Origin: Parundibacterium terreum
Lineage (GTDB): Bacteria > Pseudomonadota > Gammaproteobacteria > Burkholderiales > Burkholderiaceae_D
DNA: 64,000 bases
Direction: 5' to 3'
Assembly (NCBI RefSeq): GCF_014636315.1
Contig: NZ_BMED01000001.1
Span: 248,316 to 312,315, forward strand
A program made the position numbers and the translations under genes. Shown in pieces: positions 8,728 to 18,164 of this stretch; position 1 is the first letter of the stretch, and each line of letters begins with the position of its first letter. The notes beneath the pieces were generated by a model, which was given only the letters and a program-made list of their open reading frames with translations, made no database searches and was not told the origin of the DNA.

Positions 8728-9384
8728 ATGAGTGGTCTTTTGTGTCATGATATGCCTATGAGCATTGAAACTTCCACCGAGGCATCCCTCCCCCCTTATC
8801 CTGGCATACAGCCTCAGGACGTACTGGTCGTCACGTCCGCTGCAGACATGGAAAGAGCCTGCAAGTTATTGGAGCAGGCGGACATTGTCGGGTTTGATAC
8901 GGAATCCAAGCCCACGTTTTTAAAGGGCCAGGATTCCGGAGGCCCGCATCTGATACAGCTCGCCACAGATACCAAGGCTTTTTTGTTTCCTGTGCTACGC
9001 ATCAGCGATTTGTCTGCGGTAAAGGCAATACTGGAATCCAAAACGATATTGAAGGTGGGCTTCGGCCTGAGCGAGGATACCCGGCGCCTGCGCTCGCGCC
9101 TGGGTATAGAGGTCGCCGGAGTACTGGATTTGTCCAAAACGATGCGGGAGCATAAGCGTAATGACATGGGGGCCAAAACGGCCGTTGCCAAATACTTTGG
9201 CATGAAATTGCAAAAATCGAAGAAAACCTCTACCTCCAACTGGGCGGCTGCAGATCTGAGCGAACGCCAGATCAAATATGCGGCCGACGATGCGCAGGTA
9301 GCGCTACTGGTTTACCGGATCTGGCTGTCGCTGCCCAAGCCACAGGAAATGCCGCTGAAGGCCCCCACTTCCGATCTGCCCTAG
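8728..9384 (+). CDS. 3'-5' exonuclease, DEDDy family (RNase D-like)
   Basis: A 218-residue protein made of little more than a DnaQ-fold exonuclease domain. All acidic residues of the DEDDy subclass are visible: Asp57 and Glu59 in VGFDTES (Exo I), Asp117 in GFGLSEDTRRL (Exo II), and Tyr184/Asp188 in KYAADDAQ (Exo III). It lacks the HRDC domains of true RNase D, so it may act on DNA or RNA like other single-domain members; the substrate is unknown. The start is uncertain: ATG at 8728, 8752 and 8758 are all in frame and none has a good ribosome-binding site. Residue numbers use 8728. It follows the efflux operon but is separated from it by a strong terminator. Confidence 0.85.
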   Translation: MSGLLCHDMPMSIETSTEASLPPYPGIQPQDVLVVTSAADMERACKLLEQADIVGFDTESKPTFLKGQDSGGPHLIQLATDTKAFLFPVLRISDLSAVKAILESKTILKVGFGLSEDTRRLRSRLGIEVAGVLDLSKTMREHKRNDMGAKTAVAKYFGMKLQKSKKTSTSNWAAADLSERQIKYAADDAQVALLVYRIWLSLPKPQEMPLKAPTSDLP

Positions 9385-9533
9385 CTTAGCTTAAGTTGCC
9401 TTTTGTTTATTGAATTTGCAGAGAAGTCAAGCCAGGCCGACACTGCAAATTTGACCACTCCAGTACGCGAATTCTCATTTTCGGTTAATCTCTCGTCCAC
9501 TGAATATGCAGCATATAAATACGGGAAAAGCTT

Positions 9534-11114
9534 ATGAATAGTCAATTGACCAGCCGCCTGGCATTACTGGCCACTGATGAACATCTCCCACTACTGGGAC
9601 AAGGCCTGCGTGGTATAGAAAGAGAGACCCTGCGCGTGACAAGCAAGGGTGAACTGGCACGTACCCCCCATCCAGTTGCACTGGGTTCTGCGCTGACCCA
9701 CCCGCAGATCACGACCGATTACGCTGAAACCCTGCTGGAGTTCATCACTCCCGCAGAGTCTGATATTGCTTTGACGCTGGACAAGCTGGAGACCATACAT
9801 CGCGTTGCCTACAGTAAACTGGGAGACGAGCTGCTATGGAGCGAGTCCATGCCCTGCCCTCTGCCGCCTGAGGAAGATATTGAAATTGCCTGGTATGGCA
9901 AATCGAACATAGGCATGCTCAAGCATGTGTACCGGCGTGGCCTCGCTCTGCGCTACGGCAAAGCCATGCAATGCATTGCGGGCATACACTATAACTACTC
10001 GCTGCCGGAATCCCTGTGGCAACTGCTGCAGGCCAAGGAAGGACAAACCGGTTCGGCCAAGAATTTTCAATCCGAAAGTTATCTGGCCCTGATCCGCAAT
10101 TTTCGCCGCCATAGCTGGCTGCTGATGTACCTGTTTGGATCCTCGCCTGCAGTGTCGCGCAGCTTCCTGCGCAACCGTGAGCACAAATTGGAGGAGCTGT
10201 CGGAAGATACCCTGTATCTGCCTTATGCCACCAGTCTGCGCATGAGCGACCTCGGCTACCAGAACGACGCGCAATCCGGTTTGACGCCCCAGGAGAATAG
10301 CCTGGATGATTACGTCAACAGGCTGACCAATGCAGTTAACAAGCCTTATCCGCCGTATGAAAAATTCGGCATCAAGCGGGATGGCGAGTGGATACAGCTG
10401 AGCACCAATCTGCTGCAAATCGAAAATGAATATTATTCGACGATACGTCCTAAGCGCGTCATACGCAGCGGCGAACGCGCTATCCAGGCTTTGTGCGCGC
10501 GTGGCGTGCAATACGTGGAAATCCGCTGCCTTGACGTCAGTCCTTTTGATCCGGTAGGCGTGAACCTGGAAACTGCGCGCTTCCTGGACGCTTTCCTGCT
10601 GTTCTGTGCGCTGGAGGACAGCCCGGCGATTGATGCCGATCAAAGCCTGGCCTATGCCAGGAACTTTGCAGCGACAGTGAAAGATGGTCGCTGTCCCGGC
10701 CTGAAACTGGAGCGTGAAGGTCAGGAAATCACACTGGAAGCCTGGGGTGAAGAGTTACTCCAACGCATACAACCGATTGCAGCCATGCTGGACACGCAGC
10801 ATGGCGGTACAGAACACACCGTCAGCATGGACAGGCAAAAAGCGAAATTGGCGAATCCTGAATTGACACCCTCTGCAGAAGTAATGCGCGCGCTGGCGCA
10901 GCACGGAAACTCTTTTGCGCGTTTCGGCCTGCATCAGAGCGAGGAACATGCCCGCTACTTCAAAGCAAAACCGCCTACCGCAGCCGAGCATGCCTATTTT
11001 GAGCAATTGGCGAATGATTCATTGTCTGAACAGCTGGCGATAGAGAAAGAAGATCGTGGCAGTTTTGATGACTTTGTAGCTGCTTATAAAGACAGCAAGC
11101 TCTGCCAGCCCTGA
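9534..11114 (+). CDS. gshA: Glutamate-cysteine ligase
   Basis: A 526-residue ATP-dependent ligase that joins L-glutamate and L-cysteine in the first, rate-limiting step of glutathione synthesis. Length and sequence match the gamma-proteobacterial GshA class (about 520 aa): [12 protein letters not shown] near the N-terminus, [32 protein letters not shown] and [18 protein letters not shown], which belong to the glutamate/ATP-binding core. No gshB is nearby, so the pathway genes are dispersed. It is a single gene ending at a strong terminator. Confidence is high. Confidence 0.96.
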   Translation: MNSQLTSRLALLATDEHLPLLGQGLRGIERETLRVTSKGELARTPHPVALGSALTHPQITTDYAETLLEFITPAESDIALTLDKLETIHRVAYSKLGDELLWSESMPCPLPPEEDIEIAWYGKSNIGMLKHVYRRGLALRYGKAMQCIAGIHYNYSLPESLWQLLQAKEGQTGSAKNFQSESYLALIRNFRRHSWLLMYLFGSSPAVSRSFLRNREHKLEELSEDTLYLPYATSLRMSDLGYQNDAQSGLTPQENSLDDYVNRLTNAVNKPYPPYEKFGIKRDGEWIQLSTNLLQIENEYYSTIRPKRVIRSGERAIQALCARGVQYVEIRCLDVSPFDPVGVNLETARFLDAFLLFCALEDSPAIDADQSLAYARNFAATVKDGRCPGLKLEREGQEITLEAWGEELLQRIQPIAAMLDTQHGGTEHTVSMDRQKAKLANPELTPSAEVMRALAQHGNSFARFGLHQSEEHARYFKAKPPTAAEHAYFEQLANDSLSEQLAIEKEDRGSFDDFVAAYKDSKLCQP

Positions 11115-11161
11115 TGCACGTTAACATTGCCGGGGCATTGCCCGGGCATCGCCTGGAATAG

Positions 11162-11195
11162 AAAAAGCCGTTCAGCAGATACTGAACGGCTTTTT
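11162..11195. terminator. Bidirectional intrinsic terminator between gshA and the DUF3016 gene
   Basis: 14-bp perfect stem AAAAAGCCGTTCAG/CTGAACGGCTTTTT (11162-11175 with 11182-11195) with a 6-nt loop. A and T runs on both sides allow it to work for both convergent genes. Confidence 0.93.
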
Positions 11196-11216
11196 ATTTG
11201 GGAATAAAAGACGGGC

Positions 11217-11717
11217 TTATCGCACCGGAAAAATCTTCTTTTCCTGCTGTTTTTTGAACCAGTCCTTCAGTAAATTTTCTTCGTAATAGAAACTGCCGCC
11301 GGTATTGATTTTGACGCTGGATCTGAAATTGATATCCTTCAAATCTTCATTGCCGGCGGCTACCTGCTTGTCCTGGCTATCGCTGAGGACATAGCTGAAC
11401 GACATTTTTGGCCAGTCTATGTCCTTGACGACGCGTATGTCCTGGCCACCCGGCCCGCGCATCGGCTTAACATCGCCAGCCAGATCCAGATCGGTCACTG
11501 TTACCTGTAACTTGTATCCATCCGGCAATTCCTTCGCAAGGCTGTCGAAGACTTCATCCAGGCCCTTGAATACCCTGGCGCGAAAACCGGCCCTGGTTTC
11601 GTTGGTGGGATTGATATCGGTATAGTGGTCCGGGTCTTGCCACGTCACTTTAGCTTCACCTGCCAGCGCAGTGCCTGTCACCAGGAGTGCCAGCAAGCTG
11701 AAAAGAAGTTTGTTCAT
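11217..11717 (-). CDS. DUF3016 family exported protein
   Basis: A 166-residue protein with a clear signal peptide (MNKLLFSLLALLVTGTALAG, then EAKVTWQDP). The mature part, with the opening VTWQDPDHYTDI, a central LQVTVTDLDLAGD and a Phe/Tyr/Lys-rich end, matches what I know of the DUF3016 family of small periplasmic proteins of unknown function. The frame extends 27 codons upstream, but that extension has no signal-peptide logic and the start at 11717 places the signal peptide at the N-terminus. It lies 180 nt downstream of the phosphatase gene on the same strand and may be read from it or from its own promoter. Confidence 0.7.
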   Translation of the reverse strand: MNKLLFSLLALLVTGTALAGEAKVTWQDPDHYTDINPTNETRAGFRARVFKGLDEVFDSLAKELPDGYKLQVTVTDLDLAGDVKPMRGPGGQDIRVVKDIDWPKMSFSYVLSDSQDKQVAAGNEDLKDINFRSSVKINTGGSFYYEENLLKDWFKKQQEKKIFPVR

Positions 11718-11898
11718 TATGAATTCTCGCTGATGTTGACTTTTGTTGGAGAGCACAGGCCACACAGGCTGAATCGACAGCGGATGCGCACTACTCATAA
11801 GTTTATACTTTGCAATCGACTATTGCCTCAGTCTTACATTTTGCAACACATGCATACGCAGTGATACGAGGACTATTTTGTGCCGGCAAGCTATCACT

Positions 11899-13584
11899 TT
11901 ATTGCAGCACGCCCGCTTTCAATGCCTCGCTCAGTACCCTGCCTTCGCTGGTGGCTGGCGGAGCGACATGCAATAGCTTGGCCAAGGTCGGGGCAATGTC
12001 CACCACCTCCGCGTAAGGAGCGATTTTCCCAGGTTTGATCCAGGGACCGCCCATCAGCATCAAAGGCACATTGGTGTCGTATGCATAGGGCGAACCGTGC
12101 GTTGCGCCACGGGCGCTTTCGCTGGAAAAATACCAATAGGGTTTCGTCACCAGCACGATATCGCCGGACCGTTCCAGATTCCACCCCCGCTGCACCAGCA
12201 TGCCCAGCCGGGTTTTAGGCAAGGCTTTGGCCTTCAGTTGGCTGCGGGTGAATGCATTAGTGATACCCGGATAGACCTGCAGGAATTGGGCTGCCGCTTT
12301 TTCCACCTGTTCAGGATTCAAGCCCTGCCTCTCCATCGCGGCATAGTCCAGCATGACATTGGGATGGAACCATTTGACCGCCAGTTTGGCGACGCCGAAT
12401 TGCTTGTTCAGATAGTCGTTCAGGATATCCATCATCTTTTTAGGATCCAGCCGTTCTGCATCCCTGTGCAGGCTACGAGAATATTCCGGCGTATTGGCAA
12501 AACCGTGATCTGCAGTCAGTACGATCAGGGTATTGTCCAATCCTACACGCTGGTCAAGGTCGCTGAAAAAAGCAGCCAGCAGTTTATCCAGCCGCAACAT
12601 ATGATCGTGCGACATGCGGCTTTCCGGGCCATATGCATGGTTAACATAATCATGGCTGGACAAGCTGATGCCGAGAATATCTGCAACACCGGCGGGGTTA
12701 TGTCCGAGCCTTTCACCATCTATCGCCGCGCGGGCGAATTCCAGTGTCAGCTCATCCAGATAGGGGCCGGTATAGAGTTTGCCGTAGTATTCAGCATCCG
12801 GCTTGCCCGACTTACTGCTGTAGCTGAACGGAAAGCCACCCTGGTTCATGCCGGGGCTGCCGTCAGGCGCATCTCCTGCATAGGCCACGTCCTCCAGCAG
12901 AGGCCGCCATTCTTTTCCATAGAAACGGTCTTGCGGATTGGCAGCCGTAAAGCGTTTTTGCCACTCCGGATGCTCTTTCATATAGTAGGTGCTGCTGGCA
13001 AAATGGCCGCTTTTTCCCATATACATATAAGCGGTGCCGGCTTTTCCCGCCAGCAGTATGGCCCCACGGTCCTTGCCTGAAACAGTGATTACCTTGGCCC
13101 GGTTTGCTGTCTGTTTGCGCAATTCGTCGCCCAAGGTATTGACGCGCAGGTTTGCAGGCGATGTGCCGCTATCCGGTTTGGTTTCTTCGCCGATATAGGT
13201 ATATGCGGAGTCTTCAGTACAGTATATCGATTTAAGCGTGGCCCTGTCCGACCAGTAGTTCTCAATAATGCCGTGCTGATAGGGGTAGGTCCCGGTCAGT
13301 ACTGCGCTGTGCCCTGCCGCTGTGACAGTGACGGCATGCGCCTGATGGGCGTCTCCATACCAGGCCCCCTGCTCAAGCAGGCGGCGAAATCCTCCTTGCC
13401 CATACTGGTCGCGGTACTTCAGCACCTGGTCTTGCGGTAAGCCGTCCACCACCAGCACTACTACCAGCCTGGGACCGGCCGCTGCAATAGCGGGAAGCTG
13501 AAAAAAAAGAGCGAGACCAGCCAACAAGCAAAGGCTGAGCAGAATGCGCAGGCGGAAGACCGTGCCGGAAGATGGGGTGGGCAT
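11899..13584 (-). CDS. PafA-type alkaline phosphatase (threonine nucleophile)
   Basis: A 561-residue exported metal-dependent phosphomonoesterase of the alkaline phosphatase superfamily. A signal peptide or anchor (LRILLSLCLLAGLALFFQLPAIAAAG) is followed by VVVLVVDGLPQDQ (metal-binding Asp47) and VTVTAAGHSAVLTGTYP. In the last, Thr88, four residues before His92, is the expected nucleophile. Further metal ligands lie in SLSSHDYVNHAYGP, TADHGF and GATHGSPYAYDTNVPL. Thr in place of Ser and the Zn-ligand layout fit PafA/PhoX-independent phosphatases, which often release phosphate from broad monoesters. Phosphate control is possible but no Pho box was recognised. Divergent from the nuclease gene across 194 bp. 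Confidence 0.88.
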   Translation of the reverse strand: MPTPSSGTVFRLRILLSLCLLAGLALFFQLPAIAAAGPRLVVVLVVDGLPQDQVLKYRDQYGQGGFRRLLEQGAWYGDAHQAHAVTVTAAGHSAVLTGTYPYQHGIIENYWSDRATLKSIYCTEDSAYTYIGEETKPDSGTSPANLRVNTLGDELRKQTANRAKVITVSGKDRGAILLAGKAGTAYMYMGKSGHFASSTYYMKEHPEWQKRFTAANPQDRFYGKEWRPLLEDVAYAGDAPDGSPGMNQGGFPFSYSSKSGKPDAEYYGKLYTGPYLDELTLEFARAAIDGERLGHNPAGVADILGISLSSHDYVNHAYGPESRMSHDHMLRLDKLLAAFFSDLDQRVGLDNTLIVLTADHGFANTPEYSRSLHRDAERLDPKKMMDILNDYLNKQFGVAKLAVKWFHPNVMLDYAAMERQGLNPEQVEKAAAQFLQVYPGITNAFTRSQLKAKALPKTRLGMLVQRGWNLERSGDIVLVTKPYWYFSSESARGATHGSPYAYDTNVPLMLMGGPWIKPGKIAPYAEVVDIAPTLAKLLHVAPPATSEGRVLSEALKAGVLQ

Positions 13585-13778
13585 ATTCAGGTTCCTGAAA
13601 TGGGGAGCTTGTTAATTTTGATGCGGGATGCGGATATATTAGCAAAAATGGGCGCTGATAATCCATCCTGAACCCATCCTGTCTTCCGATTTTTATCCCG
13701 GTGTGTGGAGTATAAGTCCTAGCCATACGGAGTCGGGCCGTATAGAATGCGCGGCTCGTTCTGTATTCACTGATTTGC

Positions 13779-14678
13779 ATGCATAAACTGTATTCCCTGC
13801 TTTTGTTTGTCTCTATTGCTGTTCCTTCTCTCCACTCAAACGCCAATCAGTGCCCTTCCCACTTTGTCGCCGGCAAAGAACCCGAATTCCTGAATCACGC
13901 ACTGTCGCGGAATACGCGGGAGCTATGTTATGAAGCTTTCGCCGTGATGCATTCAGGTCTTACGCGGACGCCCTTGTGGTCCGCCGAGCATTTGCAAAGA
14001 AAAAACCTGGAGCGCGCGCAGGAGCTCAGCCGCGAAAACAACTTCCATCCGGAAAATGAGCTGCCCGTCGCGCAACGGGCAGAATTGAGCGACTACGCCA
14101 GAACAGGTTTCGATCGCGGCCACCTGAGTCCCAATGGCGACATGCCCACGCGCAGCGCCCAGTACGAAAGCTTCAGCCTTGCCAACATGATTCCCCAGAA
14201 TCCGGATAGCAACAGGAATATCTGGGAGGGTATAGAGGCTTCGGTGCGCCGCCTGGCAAAAGCGGAAGGCGATCTATATGTGGTGACCGGGCCAGCCTTC
14301 ATCGGTCGCGATCTGAGAAAAATCGGCAATGTGATGGTGCCCACCCATGTCTATAAGGTGGTATATAGCCCAAGGCAACACAGGGCGGGTGCCTATTTTG
14401 TTGCCAACGACGGCACGCAGAGCTATACCGCGATTTCAGTCGCTCAATTGGAAAAGACGATAGGCATTGATGTATTGCCTGGGCTATCCCGGGACATCAA
14501 AGAGTCGGCGATGGAGTTGCCCAAGCCGACGCCGCACAGCGAAGGGCATACCGCAAAAAAACCAGCTCCGCATGCACACAAACCTGCACCGGAATCAGCC
14601 TGGGACAAGGTATATACGCTATTGGCAGCCTTTGCAGGCTTGATCTACAAGGTTCTTCGGCATTGGATGAAGGGATGA
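13779..14678 (+). CDS. Exported DNA/RNA non-specific endonuclease (DRGH family)
   Basis: A 299-residue secreted or periplasmic nuclease. A signal peptide (LYSLLLFVSIAVPSLHSNA) precedes a beta-beta-alpha-metal domain with the active-site motif DRGH (Asp112-His115) in TGFDRGHLSPNGDM. Downstream is NMIPQNPDSNRNIWEGIE, which supplies the Mg-binding Asn and the Glu typical of the Serratia nuclease/NucA/EndoG family. The C-terminal ~60 residues are a His/Pro/Lys-rich linker and a short hydrophobic helix (VYTLLAAFAGLIYKVLRHW), unusual for the family, which may tether it to a membrane. The next gene starts 2 nt after the stop, with its ribosome-binding site inside this gene. A role in nutrient scavenging or in degrading extracellular DNA is plausible. 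Confidence 0.9.
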   Translation: MHKLYSLLLFVSIAVPSLHSNANQCPSHFVAGKEPEFLNHALSRNTRELCYEAFAVMHSGLTRTPLWSAEHLQRKNLERAQELSRENNFHPENELPVAQRAELSDYARTGFDRGHLSPNGDMPTRSAQYESFSLANMIPQNPDSNRNIWEGIEASVRRLAKAEGDLYVVTGPAFIGRDLRKIGNVMVPTHVYKVVYSPRQHRAGAYFVANDGTQSYTAISVAQLEKTIGIDVLPGLSRDIKESAMELPKPTPHSEGHTAKKPAPHAHKPAPESAWDKVYTLLAAFAGLIYKVLRHWMKG

Positions 14679-14680
14679 AC

Positions 14681-14935
14681 ATGAATAATTTCGACGTTTA
14701 CGCAAACGAAGCCGACAGTATTTCCCTGGCAGGGCTGACGATAGAAAATCGGCTCGACCGCATCAGTCTCTATGGAGATGTCGATCTGACGGCCGATCAG
14801 CGTGGATTGGCGCTGGCCCGGCAACTGCATGCTCTGCTGGGCGAGGCTATCGCCAAGCTGGAATCCATGCCATTGCCTGAAGTTTTGCCCACATCGCAGG
14901 TGCATACCGTCAGGAATCCTTTTGACAATACCTGA
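14681..14935 (+). CDS. Small acidic protein of unknown function downstream of the nuclease
   Basis: 84 residues, acidic, no signal peptide. The core LTIENRLDRISLYGDVDLTAD followed by a helix GLALARQLHALLGEAIAKLE resembles a conserved small hypothetical family that I believe is widespread in Burkholderiales; no function is known to me. GAAGGG at 14669-14674 sits 6 nt before ATG 14681, which I prefer over the upstream in-frame TTG 14663 and ATG 14675. It begins 2 nt after the nuclease stop, so the two are translationally linked. A nuclease-inhibitor role can be imagined from position only, and the wider distribution argues against it. Confidence 0.65.
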   Translation: MNNFDVYANEADSISLAGLTIENRLDRISLYGDVDLTADQRGLALARQLHALLGEAIAKLESMPLPEVLPTSQVHTVRNPFDNT

Positions 14936-15044
14936 ATTTTCCGCAAAGCCTGCAATGCGGATTCCATAGGACAAAGGTATGATAGAGGCAACTGGTCAAT
15001 TGTGTAGAACTCTCGGACCTGCCCTTCCAACTTCCTAGACGATC

Positions 15045-15863
15045 ATGCTTAAAACTCCGCCCGAATTTCAACTGTTGTTGCACCCGCAAGAGCCGGCTTC
15101 CGATACCTTGTCCTTCATTTTTCGCGGCGACGAGCTATTGGTTCGCACCGCTGATCTCGGCTTGCCTGATCTGGATATCTGCGCGGGTCTGGGCCTGGTG
15201 GAGACCGATATCCACCCTCTGGGCCTTCTTGACCAGCGTTATTGCCGTACCAGTTGGGTAGCGAAAGAGGCGGAAGCTCCTGCAGGCTATGCCTACACCA
15301 AATTTCGCGCCTTGTTTGGGGAAATGGAGGATGGTTTGCTGGGGCTTGCCGGCCGCGCTTTCCAAATTACCGAATGGGCACGTTCCCATAAATACTGCGG
15401 CACCTGTAGTACGCCGATGAAGCTGGCTGCGGGGGAACGCTGTTTCAAATGCCCGGCTTGCGGCATGCTTGCCTATCCACGCATCTCGCCGGCAATGATG
15501 GTGCTGATCAAAAAGGGAGAGCATATACTGCTGGCCAAGCACACAGCCTCGCCGACCACGCGCTATGTGCCGCTCGCTGGGTTCCTGGAGGCAGGAGAAT
15601 CGATAGAAGAAGCAATTCACCGGGAAGTATTTGAAGAAGTTGGCTTGCGCGTGAAGAATCTGCAATACTTCGGCAGCCAGTCATGGCCCTTTCCTCATTC
15701 GCTGATGATCGCCTTCACTGCAGAATACGTATCCGGCGATATCGTGCTGGATCAAAATGAGATCGCTGACGCGCAATGGTTCGGGCCGGGAAATCCCATA
15801 CCCGATTACCCTATAGGCGTCTCCGTCTCTGGTGCGCTGGTAGATGCGCACCGTCCCAAATAA
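15045..15863 (+). CDS. nudC: NADH pyrophosphatase / NAD-capped RNA hydrolase
   Basis: A 272-residue Nudix hydrolase that cleaves NADH to NMNH and AMP and removes NAD caps from RNA. An N-terminal domain is followed by a four-cysteine zinc ribbon (Cys118, Cys121, Cys136, Cys139). The Nudix box at 179-201 (GFLEAGESIEEAIHREVFEE, then VGL) fits GX5EX7REUXEEXGU exactly. The NudC-specific block SQSWPFPHS follows ~17 residues later. Length is close to E. coli NudC (257). Sits upstream of a small conserved gene, 21 nt apart, so probably an operon. Confidence 0.93.
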   Translation: MLKTPPEFQLLLHPQEPASDTLSFIFRGDELLVRTADLGLPDLDICAGLGLVETDIHPLGLLDQRYCRTSWVAKEAEAPAGYAYTKFRALFGEMEDGLLGLAGRAFQITEWARSHKYCGTCSTPMKLAAGERCFKCPACGMLAYPRISPAMMVLIKKGEHILLAKHTASPTTRYVPLAGFLEAGESIEEAIHREVFEEVGLRVKNLQYFGSQSWPFPHSLMIAFTAEYVSGDIVLDQNEIADAQWFGPGNPIPDYPIGVSVSGALVDAHRPK

Positions 15864-15884
15864 AAATCAACAGGAAATAACACT

Positions 15885-16151
15885 ATGCAAGACCCAAAAA
15901 TGACGGACAGCAAAGGCCAGGCGGTAACGGTAGGCGATATCATCCGCATCGTGTCGCTGAGCAAGCAATTCATCAAGAGCTTTCCCATTGATGAGCGCAT
16001 CTTGATTGAATCAATGGTAGGCAATTTTTTCAAGATTGTGGATGTCGATGAATATGGCCAGCCTTGCGTCATAAAGGAATGGCATGACGAGCATGGCTTG
16101 CTGCAAACCCACGTGATTGCGCTCGATCCTGAGGAAATGGAAAAGATCTAA
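15885..16151 (+). CDS. Small conserved protein of unknown function after nudC
   Basis: 88 residues with no signal peptide. It opens with a charged segment and then GQAVTVGDIIRIVSLSKQFI, a small beta-type pattern, and ends acidic (ALDPEEMEKI). The VTVGDIIRIV... VGNFFKIVDVDEYGQPCVIK alternation suggests a small SH3-like or beta-barrel fold, but I cannot name a family. AGGAAAT at 15870-15876 is a good ribosome-binding site for ATG 15885. It follows nudC by 21 nt and is likely in the same operon. A 220-bp AT-rich gap follows. Confidence 0.6.
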   Translation: MQDPKMTDSKGQAVTVGDIIRIVSLSKQFIKSFPIDERILIESMVGNFFKIVDVDEYGQPCVIKEWHDEHGLLQTHVIALDPEEMEKI

Positions 16152-16244
16152 CACGCACATTTGCCCGCACCATACAGGGCTAAGGTATGCAAACCTTAGT
16201 CCTCCTCCTCCCGCTTGTTACCCTCTCCCTGTCATCGATTTCTA

Positions 16245-16272
16245 TTGCCTTGTACTAATTTCAAGGTAATAT
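16245..16272 (+). promoter_or_regulatory. Candidate promoter of the DUF2167 gene
   Basis: TTGCCT (16245-16250), 16 nt, TAATAT (16267-16272), about 100 nt before the start codon, in an AT-rich stretch. Confidence 0.35.
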
Positions 16273-16371
16273 GTTGTGTCTTTAAAATTTAAAAAACACA
16301 ACAAATTTTGATTTCTTGGCGAAAACAGGAAATCAGCATCCATTAAAAAATCATAGAAAGCCGGGGAATCC

Positions 16372-17307
16372 ATGTTCAAAAAATCACAACTGGCGGCTGC
16401 CTTGTCGCTGGCCATGCTGCTGACACCTGTCTCTTACTCTGCAGACGCGCCTGCGAGTTCCGCCGTTGCAAGCGAATCCGGTAAAACAATGAGCGCCGCC
16501 GAGTTCGAGGCTTCGCTCAAATTCCAGCAAGGCAAGATCACACTCCCCGGCGGTATTGCGACCTTGAACCTGCCGCCCTCCTTCCGCTATCTGGGGCCGG
16601 ATGATGCAGAACGCGTGCTGGTCGATGCCTGGGGCAACCCACCAGGAGCAAAGAGCCTAGGCATGCTTTTCCCAGCTGATGTCAGCCCGCTCAGCGCGAA
16701 CGGCTGGGGCGTCATCATTACCTATAGCGAAGACGGCCATATCAAAGACAATGATGCAGACAGCATCAAATACGACGAGCTGCTGAAAGACATGCAGGAG
16801 TCCACTGTGGCCGCAAATGAAGAGCGCAAGAAGCTGGGCTACGATGCAATGACTTTGGTTGGCTGGGCTGAAAGCCCAAGCTATGACAAGACGACGCACA
16901 AATTCTATTGGGCCAAGGAGCTGGCAGTAGAGAAAACTGCTCAGCATTCGTTGAATTACAATATCCGTGTGCTGGGCCGCAAAGGTGTACTGGTGCTGAA
17001 CGCGGTGGCCGGCATGGATCAGATAGGACAAGTCAGGCAAGAGATGCAGAATGTGGTTGCCTTTACAGAGTTCACCAAAGGCAATAGCTACAATGACTTT
17101 GACAGCAGTACAGACAAGGTGGCTGAATATGGGCTGGCAGCCCTGGTCGCCGGCGGAGTTGCTGCCAAACTGGGCTTTTTCGGCAAAATCTTCGCGCTGC
17201 TTCTGGCAGCCAAGAAACTGCTGTTCGTCGGCATTGTCGCCATAGGCGGCGCGGTCGCCAAATTTTTTGGCCGCAAGAAAAACGATACGGATAGCAACCA
17301 GGCCTGA
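16372..17307 (+). CDS. DUF2167 family exported membrane protein
   Basis: A 311-residue protein with a signal peptide (LAAALSLAMLLTPVSYSADA), a large periplasmic domain and C-terminal membrane helices (LAALVAGGVAAKLGFFGKIF, LLLAAKKLLFVGIVAIGGAV). The blocks LPGGIATLNLPPSFRYLGPDD, VLVDAWGNPPG and GWGVIITYSEDGHIKDNDA are typical of DUF2167, a family of unknown function found in many proteobacteria and Bacteroidetes. It is followed 100 nt later by a site-2-type membrane protease gene, and the two may form an operon; DUF2167 proteins being protease partners is only a guess. Family call confident, function unknown. Confidence 0.85.
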   Translation: MFKKSQLAAALSLAMLLTPVSYSADAPASSAVASESGKTMSAAEFEASLKFQQGKITLPGGIATLNLPPSFRYLGPDDAERVLVDAWGNPPGAKSLGMLFPADVSPLSANGWGVIITYSEDGHIKDNDADSIKYDELLKDMQESTVAANEERKKLGYDAMTLVGWAESPSYDKTTHKFYWAKELAVEKTAQHSLNYNIRVLGRKGVLVLNAVAGMDQIGQVRQEMQNVVAFTEFTKGNSYNDFDSSTDKVAEYGLAALVAGGVAAKLGFFGKIFALLLAAKKLLFVGIVAIGGAVAKFFGRKKNDTDSNQA

Positions 17308-17407
17308 GTGTTTTGCGGGAGCCTGCCTTTATGAGTCATGCGGCGCAGGCTCCGGTAATCTTCAACCAAAGCTGTCCTATCTCAAAATCGTCTGTCAGGA
17401 AATCTGG

Positions 17408-18118
17408 ATGTTAAAACTTTTAGGCTGGCTCTTTGTTGCGGGTAAGCTGGGCAAACTGTGGCTAACCGGCGGCACCATGCTGATCTCGCTAATCGCCTAT
17501 TCCTGGGTGTTTGGCTGGCAATATGCTGCGGGTTTTGTGCTTTTGATCTTTGTGCACGAAATGGGACACTATATTGCTGCGCGCCAGCGCGGGCTGGATG
17601 TCGGTGCGCCGACTTTCATTCCCTTTGTCGGTGCCTGGATACAGCTGAAAGAGCTTCCGCATGATGTAGAAACCGAGGCTTATATCGGTTTTGCAGGCCC
17701 TATTGCCGGCACGCTTGGCGCAATCGCCTGCTACTGGTATGCCCGCAGCAATGACAGCAGTCTGGTGATGGCAATTGCTTATTCCGGCTTCATGTTGAAC
17801 CTGTTCAACCTGATCCCGATTTCACCGCTGGATGGCGGCAGGATCACCGCAATCATCTCGCCCAAAGTCTGGCTGGCGGGCGTACCCTTGTTGATTGCAA
17901 TGTTCCTGTATCGGCCCAGCCCTATGCTGATCCTGATCGCGATCATGGCTTATCCGCAATTGAAATTGGCGCTGTCGAAGGACGCCGGCTCAGGAATGCC
18001 GGAAGGCTATTATGACGTGCCGATTAATACCCGCGTGAACTACGGCGTGCTGTACCTCGGCCTGGTCGCCTTTTTGGCTGTGATGAGCTACGAACTGCAT
18101 GAGCAGCTCGGAGCGTGA
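17408..18118 (+). CDS. M50 family (site-2 protease-like) membrane metalloprotease
   Basis: 236 residues, mostly membrane helices. The zinc site is HEMGH (His50, Glu51, His54) inside a helix (LLIFVHEMGHYIAARQRG). The third ligand is Asp142 in NLIPISPLDGGRI, the NPxxPLDGG-type motif of intramembrane metalloproteases. No PDZ or CBS domain, so it is a minimal version. The frame runs back to 17267 inside the previous gene, but AGGA at 17397-17400 points to ATG 17408. It would cut transmembrane segments of unknown substrates. It lies behind the DUF2167 gene and is convergent with a second membrane protease (CPBP type). Confidence 0.88.
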   Translation: MLKLLGWLFVAGKLGKLWLTGGTMLISLIAYSWVFGWQYAAGFVLLIFVHEMGHYIAARQRGLDVGAPTFIPFVGAWIQLKELPHDVETEAYIGFAGPIAGTLGAIACYWYARSNDSSLVMAIAYSGFMLNLFNLIPISPLDGGRITAIISPKVWLAGVPLLIAMFLYRPSPMLILIAIMAYPQLKLALSKDAGSGMPEGYYDVPINTRVNYGVLYLGLVAFLAVMSYELHEQLGA

Positions 18119-18164
18119 TTGCGTTATCGAAAAAAAGGAGTGGCGGGTCTCCGGTTCGCCTGCG

